A stretch of DNA of 57,212 bases, taken from contig NZ_LZSC01000023.1 in the NCBI RefSeq assembly GCF_001665235.1, forward strand, positions 1-57,212, given 5' to 3'. Positions 38,109 to 47,719 of the stretch are shown here, one piece after another. The notes under the pieces are model-generated. The model saw only the letters and a program-made list of their open reading frames with translations, ran no database searches and had not been told where the DNA came from. Within the stretch, counting starts at the first letter, position 1. Each line of letters begins with the position of its first letter. The position numbers and the translations under genes were made by a program. The stretch is from Mycobacterium sp. 1100029.7. Lineage in GTDB: Bacteria > Actinomycetota > Actinomycetes > Mycobacteriales > Mycobacteriaceae.

Positions 38109-38747
38109 GTGCGGACCCGCAACTACAACCAGAACTGCCCGATCGCCCGAGGACTCGATGTCCTGGGGGAGCGGTGGACGTTGCTGATCCTGCGGGAATT
38201 AGTCGGCGGTGCCCGCCGCTACGGTGATCTGCGCGCCGAATTACCGGGCATCGCAACGAATTTGCTCGCCGAGCGGCTCAAGGAATTACAGGACGACGGG
38301 CTCGTCGAGCGGGCCGACTTGCCGGCCCCGATCGGGCGCACGGTCTACCTGCTCAGCGACTTGGGCTGGCAGCGGGTGCTGCCCATCCTGCAAACCGTCG
38401 CGTGGTTCGGGCTGGACCGGTTGGATCCGATCGACGACGGCCCGGCGTCGCCGTTGACCGGATTTCTGGCCGGCATCCTGCTCGGTTTCGACTCGGGCAT
38501 GTCGGCGGGGCTGCAGGCGACGGTCCGTGCCGAAATCGACGGCCGCCGTTTCGACTTCGCGATCACGCAGGGTCGTCTGGCCGGTGCTCGCGGCGAACCG
38601 TCGGTGACGATCACCGCCCGCGCGGCAGATCTGGTCCTCGCCCGTCTCGGCACCGGTGAGGCCGAGCGCAAGGCGGCCCTGCGGCGGGTCGGCTTCGACG
38701 GGGACAACCGCGACATCGACGCGATCCGCGCCGCGTTCTCGCTGTGA
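38109..38747 (+). CDS. HxlR family transcriptional regulator
   Basis: A 212-residue protein. Residues 5-95 are a winged helix of the HxlR type (NCPIARGLDVLGERWTLLILRELVGGARRYGDLRAELPGIATNLLAERLKEL), with Cys10 at the position used for redox or electrophile sensing in some HxlR proteins. The C-terminal about 110 residues resemble the SCP2-like domain often fused to actinobacterial HxlR regulators and may bind a lipid ligand. It is divergent from the MFS-methyltransferase pair, its likely target. Confidence 0.88.
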   Translation: MRTRNYNQNCPIARGLDVLGERWTLLILRELVGGARRYGDLRAELPGIATNLLAERLKELQDDGLVERADLPAPIGRTVYLLSDLGWQRVLPILQTVAWFGLDRLDPIDDGPASPLTGFLAGILLGFDSGMSAGLQATVRAEIDGRRFDFAITQGRLAGARGEPSVTITARAADLVLARLGTGEAERKAALRRVGFDGDNRDIDAIRAAFSL

Positions 38748-38750
38748 GCC

Positions 38751-39416
38751 TCAGGCCCGGGGTTCCAGCAGCGCGTCGATCAGTGCCCGGGCGATGAATC
38801 TGCCGTAGCGGCCGGCGGACCAACCGCGTTCGAGTACGAGAAGCTCATAGAGCTCGGGGGCGTGATACGTCCACAGGACGTCGCGCGCTTCCTTGGTGCT
38901 GATTCGTAGCTGTCCGGTTCGGGCCAACCCGGATGCGAACATCGTCATGCCGGTCAGCGTTTCCCGCCGGATCTGCTTCCAGACCTCACGTGCGTCTGGC
39001 GAGGACGCGGCGGCGTCGCGCGCGAGCAGCTGAACCGGAGCGCTGCGGGGCATCGTGACGGCCAGATGCTCGGCGTACATCTCCAGCTTGCGAGCCGCGT
39101 CGGGCTGTTTGGCCACGTTCTGGATCACGTCCCGATGGACCATCGGAATCGGCTCGTCATCACCGGCCACGGAGACGTCGAACAGCGCCTTGAGTACGCC
39201 GGCCTTGGTGGCGAATGCCTTGTACACCGTTTCGACCGACACGGCGGCGTCGCGGGCGATGTCGGCGATCGTCGTCGCCGCATAACCCTGCGCCAGGAAT
39301 CGCTGCCGGGCCGCCGTGAGCACGGCGTGCCGGTTGCGCTGAGCCTGTTCGCGCCTGCGGGTGGAGTCGTAGCGGCGTGGCGTCGGACCGTTGACAGACC
39401 CCATATTCGGGTACAT
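38751..39416 (-). CDS. TetR family transcriptional regulator
   Basis: A 221-residue regulator with an N-terminal helix-turn-helix (about 25-75; FLAQGYAATTIADIARDAAVSVETVYKAFATKAGVLKALFD) and a ligand-binding C-terminal domain. Start at ATG 39416; ATG 39404 is an alternative. It is divergent from the monooxygenase gene and converges on the HxlR gene with a 3-bp gap. Confidence 0.88.
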   Translation of the reverse strand: MYPNMGSVNGPTPRRYDSTRRREQAQRNRHAVLTAARQRFLAQGYAATTIADIARDAAVSVETVYKAFATKAGVLKALFDVSVAGDDEPIPMVHRDVIQNVAKQPDAARKLEMYAEHLAVTMPRSAPVQLLARDAAASSPDAREVWKQIRRETLTGMTMFASGLARTGQLRISTKEARDVLWTYHAPELYELLVLERGWSAGRYGRFIARALIDALLEPRA

Positions 39417-39420
39417 GCTC

Positions 39421-39452
39421 CTGTATTGAATACTAGTTGCTGTATTAAAATA
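39421..39452. promoter_or_regulatory. Operator-like repeats between tetR and the monooxygenase
   Basis: CTGTATTGAATAC (39421-39433) and CTGTATTAAAATA (39440-39452) are near-direct repeats 19 bp apart, and GTATTGAATAC is itself an inverted repeat. They sit between the two divergent starts in an AT-rich stretch and probably bind the TetR protein. Confidence 0.55.
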
Positions 39453-39462
39453 GGAACGCGAT

Positions 39463-40659
39463 ATGACAAATGCAACCTGCCCCGCCGTCAGCTTGTTCAA
39501 CGGCGACGATGCCACCGCGGTGGCGCGCGCCCTGGCACCCGAGATCACCCGGCGCGCCGCCGAGGCCGAGGCCCTCGGGACATTGCCACTCGATCTGGTC
39601 GAACGGCTGCGGGTGGCCGGCGTCTTTCGCACGATGCAACCGCGCTCGCTCGGCGGATTCGAAATGGCCCCAACCGAATTCATCCAACTGATCGAGGAAC
39701 TGGCGTACGCCGACGGTTCCGCGGGCTGGATCGCGGCCATCGGTTCCGGCGGACCGTCGTTTGCCGCATGGGTCGAACCGGCGGTGGCCACCGAACTGTT
39801 CGGTTCCGACGCGGACCTGCTGGCGGCCACGGTGTTACCGCCGACCGGGCGTGCCGTCTCGCGCACCGGCGGCGGGTTCGACGTCGACGGGCGCTGGCCG
39901 TTCGCCAGCGGTTGCCGTCACGCCGAATGGCTGCTCACCGGTGTCTTCGTCTTCGACGGTGACGCGCTGCGCATGACCCCCGAACAGGGTCCGGACCGGC
40001 GTCTGGCGTTCTTCCCGCGCGCTGACGCCGAGATCGTCGACAACTGGGACGTCTTGGGGCTGCGCGCCACCGGCAGCAACGACGTCCTCGCCCGCGACAT
40101 TCAGGTGGCCGAGGAACACACCATCGACCCGTTCTTCTGTGCCGCGCGCCAGGACGGCCCGTTGTGGCGACTCCCGTTCTTCACTCTCGTCGGGGTCGGC
40201 CTGGTCGGTGTCCCGCTCGGGATCGCGCGGCGTGCACTCGACGAATTCACCGGCCTTGCGACGACCAAGATGCGTGCGATGGCGCCCGAGCCGCTCGCCA
40301 AGGATCCCGCCGCCCAGGTCGAGTTCGCCAGTGCCGAAGGCGCTTTGCGGTCGGCGCGGGCTTTCGTGCTCGATCAGGTCGGTGCGCTGTGGGACACCGC
40401 CCGCGCCGGCGATCCACCATCGCTGGAGCAGCGCGCCGGCTTTCAGCTCGCCGCACAACAGGCGATGCGTGCGGCGCGTCAGGTGGTCGACACCACGTTC
40501 AACCTGACCGGTGCCGGGGCCGTGCACGCGAGTCATCCGCTGCAGCGCTGTTTCCGGGATGTGCACACTGCCGCTCAGCACGCGTACTTCAGCCCGTCGG
40601 CTCTGAAGCGCTACGCCAATACCCGATTCGGCATTGCCCAACCGACCTACCTGATGTGA
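39463..40659 (+). CDS. Acyl-CoA dehydrogenase-like flavin monooxygenase
   Basis: A 398-residue protein of the HsaA / acyl-CoA dehydrogenase type-2 group. Landmarks: VAGVFRTMQPRSLGGFE, DGRWPFASGCRHAEW, DVLGLRATGSNDV and the C-terminal HASHPLQRCFRDVHTAAQHA. It needs reduced flavin from an unlinked reductase. It is probably controlled by the divergent TetR gene. The locus between the beta-phosphoglucomutase gene and guaA holds phyA and idsA1 in M. tuberculosis, which are absent here. Confidence 0.87.
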   Translation: MTNATCPAVSLFNGDDATAVARALAPEITRRAAEAEALGTLPLDLVERLRVAGVFRTMQPRSLGGFEMAPTEFIQLIEELAYADGSAGWIAAIGSGGPSFAAWVEPAVATELFGSDADLLAATVLPPTGRAVSRTGGGFDVDGRWPFASGCRHAEWLLTGVFVFDGDALRMTPEQGPDRRLAFFPRADAEIVDNWDVLGLRATGSNDVLARDIQVAEEHTIDPFFCAARQDGPLWRLPFFTLVGVGLVGVPLGIARRALDEFTGLATTKMRAMAPEPLAKDPAAQVEFASAEGALRSARAFVLDQVGALWDTARAGDPPSLEQRAGFQLAAQQAMRAARQVVDTTFNLTGAGAVHASHPLQRCFRDVHTAAQHAYFSPSALKRYANTRFGIAQPTYLM

Positions 40660-40716
40660 GCCGGCGAAGGTACGGCCGCACCCGGTCATTCGTCGCCTGC
40701 CACTAAGCTGGCTGCC

Positions 40717-42288
40717 GTGGAAACAGCCTCGCCGCGGCCCGTATTGGTGGTCGACTTCGGTGCGCAGTACGCGCAGTTGATCGCCCGCCGCGTTCGTGAA
40801 GCCCGGGTCTTTTCCGAGGTCATTCCGCATACCGCCTCGATCGAGGAGATCAAGGCCCGGGATCCGATCGCGCTGGTGCTCTCCGGCGGCCCGGCCAGCG
40901 TGTACAGCGAAGGCGCCCCGCAACTGGACCCGGCGGTGTTCGACCTCGACGTGCCGGTGTTCGGCATCTGCTACGGATTTCAGGCGATGGCCCAGGCGCT
41001 GGGGGGGACGGTCGCCCACACCGGGACCAGCGAGTTCGGTCGTACTGAGTTGAAAGTCCTTGGCGGCGAACTACATTCGGGTTTACCCGCGACGCAGCCG
41101 GTCTGGATGAGCCACGGTGATGCCGTCACGGCCGCACCCGAGGGGTTCGACGTGGTGGCCAGCAGCGCGGGTGCCTCGGTGGCCGGGTTCGAGAACCGGG
41201 CCCGGCGACTGGCCGGCGTGCAGTATCACCCGGAAGTGATGCACAGCCCGCACGGGCAACAGGTGCTCAGCCGGTTTCTGCACGACTTCGCCGGTCTCGG
41301 CGCCGAATGGACCGCCGCCAACATCGCCGAAGCGCTGACCGAGCAGGTGCGCGCCCAGGTCGGTGACGGTCACGCGATCTGCGGACTGTCCGGCGGGGTG
41401 GATTCCGCGGTGGCTGCGGCCCTGGTGCAGCGGGCCATCGGGGACCGGTTGACCTGTGTCTTCGTCGACCACGGATTGCTGCGCGCCGGCGAGCGAGCCC
41501 AGGTGCAACGTGACTTCGTGGCCGCCACCGGCGCCAATCTGGTCACCGTCGACGCGGCCGATACCTTCCTCGCAGCGCTGTCGGGGGTGACCAACCCCGA
41601 GGGCAAGCGCAAGATCATCGGCCGCCAGTTCATCCGGGCCTTCGAAGGTGCGGTCCGAGACATCGTGCAAGACGGGGTGGGAGAGGACGGTTCTAACGTC
41701 GACTTCCTGGTTCAGGGCACGCTGTACCCGGACGTGGTGGAATCCGGCGGCGGCAGCGGAACCGCGAACATCAAGAGCCACCACAACGTCGGTGGCCTAC
41801 CCGACGACCTGAAGTTCAAGCTCGTCGAGCCGCTGCGGTTGTTGTTCAAGGACGAGGTGCGCGCGGTCGGGCGCGAGTTGGGGCTCCCCGAGGAAATCGT
41901 TGGGCGCCAACCATTTCCGGGGCCTGGTTTGGGCATCCGGATCGTCGGCGAGGTCACCGCGGCGCGGCTGGACACGTTGCGGCGCGCCGACTCGATCGCC
42001 CGCGAAGAACTCACCGCCGCCGGGCTGGACAACATGATCTGGCAGTGCCCGGTGGTGCTGCTCGCCGAGGTGCGTTCGGTCGGCGTGCAGGGTGACGGCC
42101 GCACCTACGGGCATCCGATCGTGTTGCGCCCGGTGTCCAGCGAGGACGCCATGACCGCCGACTGGACCCGGGTGCCCTACGAGGTGCTGGAACGCATTTC
42201 GACCCGCATCACCAACGAGGTCCGCGAGGTCAACCGCGTGGTGCTGGACGTCACCAGCAAGCCGCCCGGCACCATCGAGTGGGAATAG
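40717..42288 (+). CDS. guaA: GMP synthase (glutamine-hydrolysing)
   Basis: A 523-residue enzyme converting XMP to GMP with ATP and glutamine. The N-terminal glutaminase has the nucleophile Cys in [11 protein letters not shown] and the His/Glu pair in QYHPEV. The ATP pyrophosphatase P-loop is [11 protein letters not shown], and the C-terminal dimerisation domain carries [18 protein letters not shown] and ends in KPPGTIEWE. It completes the guanine-nucleotide genes with guaB2/guaB3. Its stop abuts that of the next, convergent gene. Confidence 0.97.
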   Translation: METASPRPVLVVDFGAQYAQLIARRVREARVFSEVIPHTASIEEIKARDPIALVLSGGPASVYSEGAPQLDPAVFDLDVPVFGICYGFQAMAQALGGTVAHTGTSEFGRTELKVLGGELHSGLPATQPVWMSHGDAVTAAPEGFDVVASSAGASVAGFENRARRLAGVQYHPEVMHSPHGQQVLSRFLHDFAGLGAEWTAANIAEALTEQVRAQVGDGHAICGLSGGVDSAVAAALVQRAIGDRLTCVFVDHGLLRAGERAQVQRDFVAATGANLVTVDAADTFLAALSGVTNPEGKRKIIGRQFIRAFEGAVRDIVQDGVGEDGSNVDFLVQGTLYPDVVESGGGSGTANIKSHHNVGGLPDDLKFKLVEPLRLLFKDEVRAVGRELGLPEEIVGRQPFPGPGLGIRIVGEVTAARLDTLRRADSIAREELTAAGLDNMIWQCPVVLLAEVRSVGVQGDGRTYGHPIVLRPVSSEDAMTADWTRVPYEVLERISTRITNEVREVNRVVLDVTSKPPGTIEWE

Positions 42289-42876
42289 CTACTCCACGAA
42301 TTCACTTCTGCCATCGGCGATTTGGGCAGCATTCCAATTGCCGCCGGCCGCACTGATCAATTGGCGGGCCAGTTCTCGATCGTCGTGGTCTGCAACCAGG
42401 ATCAGAGTGTGATCGGTGGTGGTGACCGACCCGCCGCGCACCCGGGTGCGGGCCGCCGGGTCGGCGGCCAGCGCGGCGCCGAAGCGCGCAATGTCGACGT
42501 CGGGCACGGTGATCAGAACCGCGTTGGGATCCGGCGCCTGGTAGTCGAAGGACAGCACGGATTCCTGGTGAGACGTTCGGCGCACGGCCTCGGCGACCGG
42601 GTGCAGGGCGGCCTGGTCGTCGGCGCACAGATGAAACTCGCGGGACCGTTCGAAGGTGAGCTGTCGCGCCTCGGTCGACCAGTACACCCCGTCCAGCGGC
42701 GTCGAGCCGGTCACCGCGACACCGCCCAGCGTGATCGTCGCGTCGGCCTGCGCCTCGAACAGGGGATCGGCGTTGTCGGTGACGAAGAACTGCGCGGGAT
42801 GGCAGGGCGCGGCCTGGCTCGGCACCGGAAAAGTGGTACCAAAAAGCACCAGGAGTCCCACCAGCACCGACCGCAT
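42289..42876 (-). CDS. Secreted protein, probable Rv3395A counterpart
   Basis: A 195-residue protein with a signal peptide (hydrophobic core about residues 5-18, probable cleavage after SQA). The mature part has two cysteines (APCHPAQ and HLCADD). I recognise no catalytic motif. It lies between guaA and imuA', where M. tuberculosis has Rv3395A, a small gene of unknown function tied to DNA-damage responses by position. ATG 42876 is preferred (GAGAGG upstream); ORF extends to 42891. Confidence 0.75.
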   Translation of the reverse strand: MRSVLVGLLVLFGTTFPVPSQAAPCHPAQFFVTDNADPLFEAQADATITLGGVAVTGSTPLDGVYWSTEARQLTFERSREFHLCADDQAALHPVAEAVRRTSHQESVLSFDYQAPDPNAVLITVPDVDIARFGAALAADPAARTRVRGGSVTTTDHTLILVADHDDRELARQLISAAGGNWNAAQIADGRSEFVE

Positions 42877-42936
42877 ACGGCAGCCTCTCACGTTTCTTGA
42901 CGCTTGTCGGAGGGTGGGTGTTTACTCAAGCTTGAA

Positions 42937-42952
42937 TCGAACATACATTCGA
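42937..42952. promoter_or_regulatory. LexA box (SOS box) before imuA'
   Basis: TCGAACATACATTCGA matches the mycobacterial LexA consensus TCGAAC-N4-GTTCGA with one change. It is 33 bases before the imuA' start and 60 bases before the start of the divergent secreted-protein gene, so DNA damage may induce both. Confidence 0.93.
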
Positions 42953-42985
42953 AAATGAGCGGGTAAGCGCTGGTAGGGGGCTTTT

Positions 42986-43669
42986 ATGACGGCGGCTGTC
43001 GCCTCCAACCTGGATCGCGCTCAACAGCTCGAATCCCTCCGCCGGCAGATCGCGGTGCTGTCCGGGAAGTCGCCCGAGCCGGTCGTCACCCGCTCCGATG
43101 ATCTGCTGCCGGAATCGGAATCTCAACTGCCGGTTCCGCCGTGGCTGGCAGACGCGCTTCCCGTCTCCTTGGCCCGCGGATCGGTGGCGGTGCTGTCGGG
43201 AGCACGGTCGCTGCTGTTGAGCATGATCGCCGCGGTCACGGCGGCCGGCGGAAACGCGGCCATCGTCGGTCAGCCGGATATCGGACTGCTGGCCGCGGTG
43301 GAGATGGGGGCGGATCTGAGCCGGCTCGCGGTGATACCGGACCCCGGCACCGATCCGGTGGAGGTCGCCGCGGTGCTGATCGACGGGATGGATCTGGTGG
43401 TGCTCGGCTTGGGTGGGCGCCGGGTGCCGCTGACCCGGGCGCGGGCAGTGGTGGCGCGGGCCCGGAACAAGGGCTGCACCCTGCTGGTCACCGACGGTGA
43501 CTGGCAAGGCGCGCCGACGCGGTTGGAGGCGCGGGTCTGTGGTTATGACATCACTGCGGGTAACCGGGGCAACCCCGTCTGCGGGTTCGGGCGAATCAGC
43601 GCGGTGCGGCTGCAGGTCAGCGGGGTCTGTGCGGGGAGACGGGTGATCAGCCGGACGCGAACCGGGTGA
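42986..43669 (+). CDS. imuA': Mutasome accessory protein ImuA'
   Basis: A 227-residue protein homologous to Rv3395c. It has a RecA/SulA-like core without a working Walker A motif (the region [14 protein letters not shown] replaces the P-loop) and the stretch [31 protein letters not shown]. With ImuB and DnaE2 it performs damage-induced mutagenic translesion synthesis. imuB starts 6 bp after its stop, in one operon behind the LexA box. Confidence 0.93.
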   Translation: MTAAVASNLDRAQQLESLRRQIAVLSGKSPEPVVTRSDDLLPESESQLPVPPWLADALPVSLARGSVAVLSGARSLLLSMIAAVTAAGGNAAIVGQPDIGLLAAVEMGADLSRLAVIPDPGTDPVEVAAVLIDGMDLVVLGLGGRRVPLTRARAVVARARNKGCTLLVTDGDWQGAPTRLEARVCGYDITAGNRGNPVCGFGRISAVRLQVSGVCAGRRVISRTRTG

Positions 43670-43675
43670 ATTCGG

Positions 43676-45244
43676 ATGGCTTCTCGAGTGCTGGCCCTCT
43701 GGTGCATGGATTGGCCTGCGGTCGCGGCGGCGGCGGCAGCGGACATATCCGTGACCGAGCCGATCGCGGTCACCCTGGCCAACCGGGTGATCGCCTGCTC
43801 GTCGGCGGCCCGGGCGTCCGGAGTGCGGCGCGGCTTGCGGCGCCGGGAAGCGGCGGCCCGGTGCCCGCGACTGCACGTCGTCACCGCCGACGCCGATCGC
43901 GACGCCCGCTTTTTCGAAGAGGTGATCGCGGCGGTCGACGATCTGGTGCCCCGCGCCGAGGTGCTGCGGCCCGGCCTCCTGGTGTTGCCGGTGCGCGGTG
44001 CGGCGCGGTACTTCGGGTCCGAGCAGCAGGTGGCCGAGCGGCTGACCGACGCGGTGGCGGTGAGTTCAGTGGCCGGCGCCGAGTGTCAGGTCGGGGTGGC
44101 AGACCAGTTGTCCACCGCAGTCTTCGCGGCCCGCGCGGGTCGGATCGTCGAGCCGGGCGACGACGCGAAGTTCCTGTCGGTGCTGTCGATCCGGCAGCTG
44201 GCCACCGAGCCCAGCCTGTCCGGTCCGGGGCGAGACGAATTGACGGACCTGTTGTGGCGGTTGGGAATTCGCACCATCGGGCAGTTCGCCGCGTTGTCGT
44301 CGACCGACGTGGCGTCCAGATTCGGCGCCGAGGGGTGCAACGCACATCGGTTCGCCCGCGGCGAACCCGAGCGGGGGCCGTCCGGGCGGGAGCCGCCGGC
44401 CGAACTCGAGGCGGTGCTGGATTGCGATCCGCCGATCGACCGGGTCGACGCCGCGGCCTTCGCCGGACGCTCGCTGGCGGGCTCGCTGCACCAGATGCTG
44501 ATGTCCGCCGGGGTGGGATGCACCCGGCTATCCATTTACGCCGTCACCGCCAACGACGAAGAACTGAACCGGGTATGGCGGTGCGCGGAGCCGTTGAGCG
44601 AGGACGCCACCGCCGATCGGGTGCGCTGGCAACTGGACGGGTGGTTGAGCAACCGGACCGGTCGCGGCAGGCCCACCGCGCCGGTGATATCGCTGCGGCT
44701 GAAAGCGGTAGAGGTGGTGTCCGCCGAGGCGCTGCAGCTGCCGTTATGGGGCGGCCTGGGGGAGGAGGACAGGCTGCGGGCGAGGCGCGCGCTGGTGCGG
44801 GTGCAGGGTCTGCTCGGCCCGGAGGCGGTACGGGTACCGGTGTTGTCCGGTGGTCGCGGGCCGGCCGAACGCATCACGTTGACTCCGCTGGGTGACGAGC
44901 CGGCGCCGCACGCCGATCCGGGGTTGCCGTGGCCCGGCCAGCTGCCGGACCCGTCACCGGCGGTACTGCTCGACGATCCAGTGGAATTGCTTGACGCTCA
45001 GGGCAATCCGGTCCGGGTGACCGGCCGGGGATTGTTCTCCGCGGATCCCGCGCGCTTGGTCACCCGCGGCCAGGACGATCCGCTGCGTTGGTGGGCCGGG
45101 CCGTGGTCGGTCGACGAGCGCTGGTGGGATCCCGACGTGTCGAAGGGGCGCACCGCCCGGGTTCAGGTGTTGCTGGACAGCGAACGCGCGCTGTTGCTGT
45201 GCTACCGGCAGAGGAGGTGGTATCTGGAAGGAAGTTATGAATGA
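43676..45244 (+). CDS. imuB: Y-family polymerase-like mutasome hub ImuB
   Basis: A 522-residue Y-family DNA-polymerase-like protein (Rv3394c homologue). The acidic catalytic residues of DinB are not present near the N-terminus (ALWCMDWPAVA), so it is expected to be inactive as a polymerase. A beta-clamp-binding motif QLPLWGG is at about residues 353-359, followed by a C-terminal region that binds ImuA' and DnaE2. It brings the error-prone DnaE2 to the clamp. Confidence 0.94.
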   Translation: MASRVLALWCMDWPAVAAAAAADISVTEPIAVTLANRVIACSSAARASGVRRGLRRREAAARCPRLHVVTADADRDARFFEEVIAAVDDLVPRAEVLRPGLLVLPVRGAARYFGSEQQVAERLTDAVAVSSVAGAECQVGVADQLSTAVFAARAGRIVEPGDDAKFLSVLSIRQLATEPSLSGPGRDELTDLLWRLGIRTIGQFAALSSTDVASRFGAEGCNAHRFARGEPERGPSGREPPAELEAVLDCDPPIDRVDAAAFAGRSLAGSLHQMLMSAGVGCTRLSIYAVTANDEELNRVWRCAEPLSEDATADRVRWQLDGWLSNRTGRGRPTAPVISLRLKAVEVVSAEALQLPLWGGLGEEDRLRARRALVRVQGLLGPEAVRVPVLSGGRGPAERITLTPLGDEPAPHADPGLPWPGQLPDPSPAVLLDDPVELLDAQGNPVRVTGRGLFSADPARLVTRGQDDPLRWWAGPWSVDERWWDPDVSKGRTARVQVLLDSERALLLCYRQRRWYLEGSYE

Positions 45245-45361
45245 CGCTGTGCGTCAACACATTGACATGCCGAAGTGTTTCCGGCGTCAATTCCTGAAGG
45301 CAGCCATACCCGTCGACGGCCATGCAGCGCGGGGTACCACGAATTTCGTGGCCGAACCGCC

Positions 45362-46615
45362 CTAGTACCGGCCGAAGGCCACGGCGACGTTGTGGCCACC
45401 GAAACCGAACGAGTTGTTGATCGCGTACCGGTAAGTGCCCGGCCGCGGCTGACCTGCCACCACATCCAGGTCGATCTCGGGATCCAGGTTTTCCAGGTTC
45501 AAGGTCGGCGGGATCACCTGATCCCGCAGCGCCAGCACGGTCAGGATCGACTCCACCGCGCCGACGGCTCCCACCGAGTGACCGAGTGCGGCCTTGGGTG
45601 CGTACACCGCGGGCTTGTTGCTGCCCAGCGCGTTGTTGATGGCCTTACCCTCGGCCAGATCACCCACCGAGGTGCCGGTGGCGTGGGCGTTGACGTGGTC
45701 GATGTCGCCGGGAGTCAGCCCGGCCAACTGGATCGCCCGGCTCATCGCATGCCCGGCGCGCGCGCCGTTGGGGTCCGGCGCCACCATGTGAAACCCGTCG
45801 GAGGTGATGCTGGCGCCCATGACCCGGGCCAGAATATTGGCGCCGCGGGCCTTGGCGTGCTCCTCGGTCTCGATCACCATCAGCGCGCCGGCCTCACCGA
45901 ACACGAAACCGGTACGGTCCCGGTCGAACGGCCGGCAGGCGCCGGTCGGGTCGTCGTTGCGGGTCGACATCACGATGCGCATCTGGGCGAACGCGGCGAT
46001 CGCCACCGCCTCGATGCGCACCTCCACGCCGCCGCAGATCGCGACGTCGGCTTCGCCCAGGACGATATTGCGCCAGGCCTGCGCGATGCCCTCCGAACCG
46101 GACGCACACGCCGAAATCGGCGTGATCACCCCTGCCCGGGCCCGCCGTTCCAGGCCGATCGCCAGCGCGGGGCCGTTGGGCATGTACTTCGACACCGCCA
46201 GCGGGGAAACCGCATCCTTGCCCCGGGCACGGATGTCGTCGTAGCTGAACACGATTTGCTCGGCGGAGCCCAGGCCGGTGCCGACGGAGACCATCAACCG
46301 GTTGGGGTCCACTTCCGGCGAGCCGGCGTTCTCCCAGACACGGCGACTAAGGATGGCGGCGATCTTCTGCAACCAGCCCATCCGGTGCCGCTCGGCGCGC
46401 GTCAGTCCCTGGTCGAAATCCTCCAGCAGATGGCCGCCGATACGCACCGGCAGATCGTAGTGTTCGACGAACGAGTCTTCCAGGGGCCGGATGCCGCTTT
46501 GCCTGTCCAGCAACAACTTCCAGGTGCTCTCGGCGTCGGTTGCCAACGCCGTCGTCATGGCGATGCCGGTGACCACTACGTTGGGCAGTGCTTTCCCAGT
46601 GACCAGCTCTGTCAT
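45362..46615 (-). CDS. KasB-type beta-ketoacyl-ACP synthase, unlinked paralogue
   Basis: A 417-residue ketosynthase very like mycobacterial KasB (shared N-terminal MTELVTGKA and [13 protein letters not shown]). The active site is complete: C170 (SACASGSE), H311 (NAHATGT), K341 and H346 (ALGHSVGA). Family members extend meromycolate chains in FAS-II. The genes of the kas operon (acpM, accD6, fabD) are not nearby, so this is probably an extra copy. ATG 46615 is used since AGGGAGG is just upstream. In M. tuberculosis no ketosynthase lies between imuB and iunH. Confidence 0.9.
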   Translation of the reverse strand: MTELVTGKALPNVVVTGIAMTTALATDAESTWKLLLDRQSGIRPLEDSFVEHYDLPVRIGGHLLEDFDQGLTRAERHRMGWLQKIAAILSRRVWENAGSPEVDPNRLMVSVGTGLGSAEQIVFSYDDIRARGKDAVSPLAVSKYMPNGPALAIGLERRARAGVITPISACASGSEGIAQAWRNIVLGEADVAICGGVEVRIEAVAIAAFAQMRIVMSTRNDDPTGACRPFDRDRTGFVFGEAGALMVIETEEHAKARGANILARVMGASITSDGFHMVAPDPNGARAGHAMSRAIQLAGLTPGDIDHVNAHATGTSVGDLAEGKAINNALGSNKPAVYAPKAALGHSVGAVGAVESILTVLALRDQVIPPTLNLENLDPEIDLDVVAGQPRPGTYRYAINNSFGFGGHNVAVAFGRY

Positions 46616-46684
46616 TTGCGAAGGTCCTCCCTGCTGATTCACGCAACCCCGCGCAGACAGCCACTATTCCACAGCCCCTCGCCG

Positions 46685-47719
46685 CTACGAAGCACGCTGG
46701 CGCGCGAAAGGCCCCACCCTTTCGATGAACCGGTCGAAAAACACCGCGGAGTCGACGGCAACGCCGATGCGCGCGTTGGGTTCTGAGCGGCCGGTCCAAT
46801 CGGTCACCGTCATGCCGCGGGTCAGCGTCCCGGTCAGTTCGACGTCGACGTGGCCCGCACGGGTGGCGACGAGTTCGGGGTCCAGCGCGATCGCCGCGGC
46901 CAACGGATCGTGTAGGTGCGCCAGATACCCGTGCCCGTTGTCGCTGTAACCCTCGAGGTAGAACCGAAGCGCGTCTTCGATCACCCGGATCACCGGATTG
47001 GACGCCGTCGATCTGGTTCCGCGCTGGTCGTGCTCGCTCATCATCGTCGACGTCGAATCCGCCGCGGCGGCCAGTCTTGCCAGGATCTGCGGGGTGATCG
47101 CGACGGTGCGGGTCAAATTCAGGCCGCATAGAATCGGAATTTGTTGCAGCGCAAGCGTTTTCGTTGACCAGGCCAGGAATACCTGATGCGCGGCTTCGGG
47201 GTCCACGCTGATGTTCCATTCGGCGACGGCGGTGGTGTTACCGACATGGTCATACGAGCCGCCCATGATCACCAACCGGCGCAACAACGTTGGCAGTGCC
47301 GGCTCGATGCGCAACGCCAACGCCAGATTGGTCAACGGGCCCGTCGCCACACCGATCAGCTCGCCGGGAAACGCCCGTGCCGCACGCACCCAGGCGGTCG
47401 CCGAGTCGTAATCGGTCAACGCGGTGGCGCTGCCCGGCAGGTCGGCATACCCCAGTCCCCGCGGACCGTGCACCTTCGACGGCGTTCGCAGCGGACCGGT
47501 CAGCGTCTGGTCGGAACCCTTCGACACGGGCACCCCGGTGGCGCCACACAGTTCGAGCAGACCCAGATTGTTGGCGCAAACCTGCGCCACGCCAACGTTT
47601 CCGCCGGTCGAGGCAATGCCCACCAGTTCGGCGTCCGGGCTGGCCAGCAGATAGATCAGGGCCAGCGCGTCATCGACGCCGGTGTCGACGTCGATGAAGA
47701 CCGGCGCCTTGCTGCTCAC
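46685..47719 (-). CDS. iunH: Nucleoside hydrolase IunH
   Basis: A 344-residue inosine-uridine preferring nucleoside hydrolase that splits ribonucleosides to base and ribose. The calcium-binding Asp cluster is IDVDTGVDDALAL; further ligands are in NISVDPEAAHQVF and the active-site HLHDPLAA. It is longer than many homologues at the C-terminus. The GTG start overlaps the stop of acrA1 (GTGA), which puts iunH in the acrA1 operon; cmaA1, found between them in M. tuberculosis, is missing. Confidence 0.9.
   Translation of the reverse strand: MSSKAPVFIDVDTGVDDALALIYLLASPDAELVGIASTGGNVGVAQVCANNLGLLELCGATGVPVSKGSDQTLTGPLRTPSKVHGPRGLGYADLPGSATALTDYDSATAWVRAARAFPGELIGVATGPLTNLALALRIEPALPTLLRRLVIMGGSYDHVGNTTAVAEWNISVDPEAAHQVFLAWSTKTLALQQIPILCGLNLTRTVAITPQILARLAAAADSTSTMMSEHDQRGTRSTASNPVIRVIEDALRFYLEGYSDNGHGYLAHLHDPLAAAIALDPELVATRAGHVDVELTGTLTRGMTVTDWTGRSEPNARIGVAVDSAVFFDRFIERVGPFARQRAS

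Noticed and set aside
43666..44895. 409-codon plus-strand frame inside imuB
   Set aside because: Arg/Gly-biased alternative frame; the imuB frame carries the clamp motif and family similarity.
43676..45244. Active Y-family DNA polymerase
   Set aside because: The acidic catalytic residues of DinB-type enzymes are not visible near the N-terminus and the gene is paired with imuA', so the call is ImuB.
45245..45361. Small gene between imuB and the KasB-type gene
   Set aside because: The 117-bp gap has only shadow frames continuing from the antisense of imuB; no start with a ribosome-binding site.
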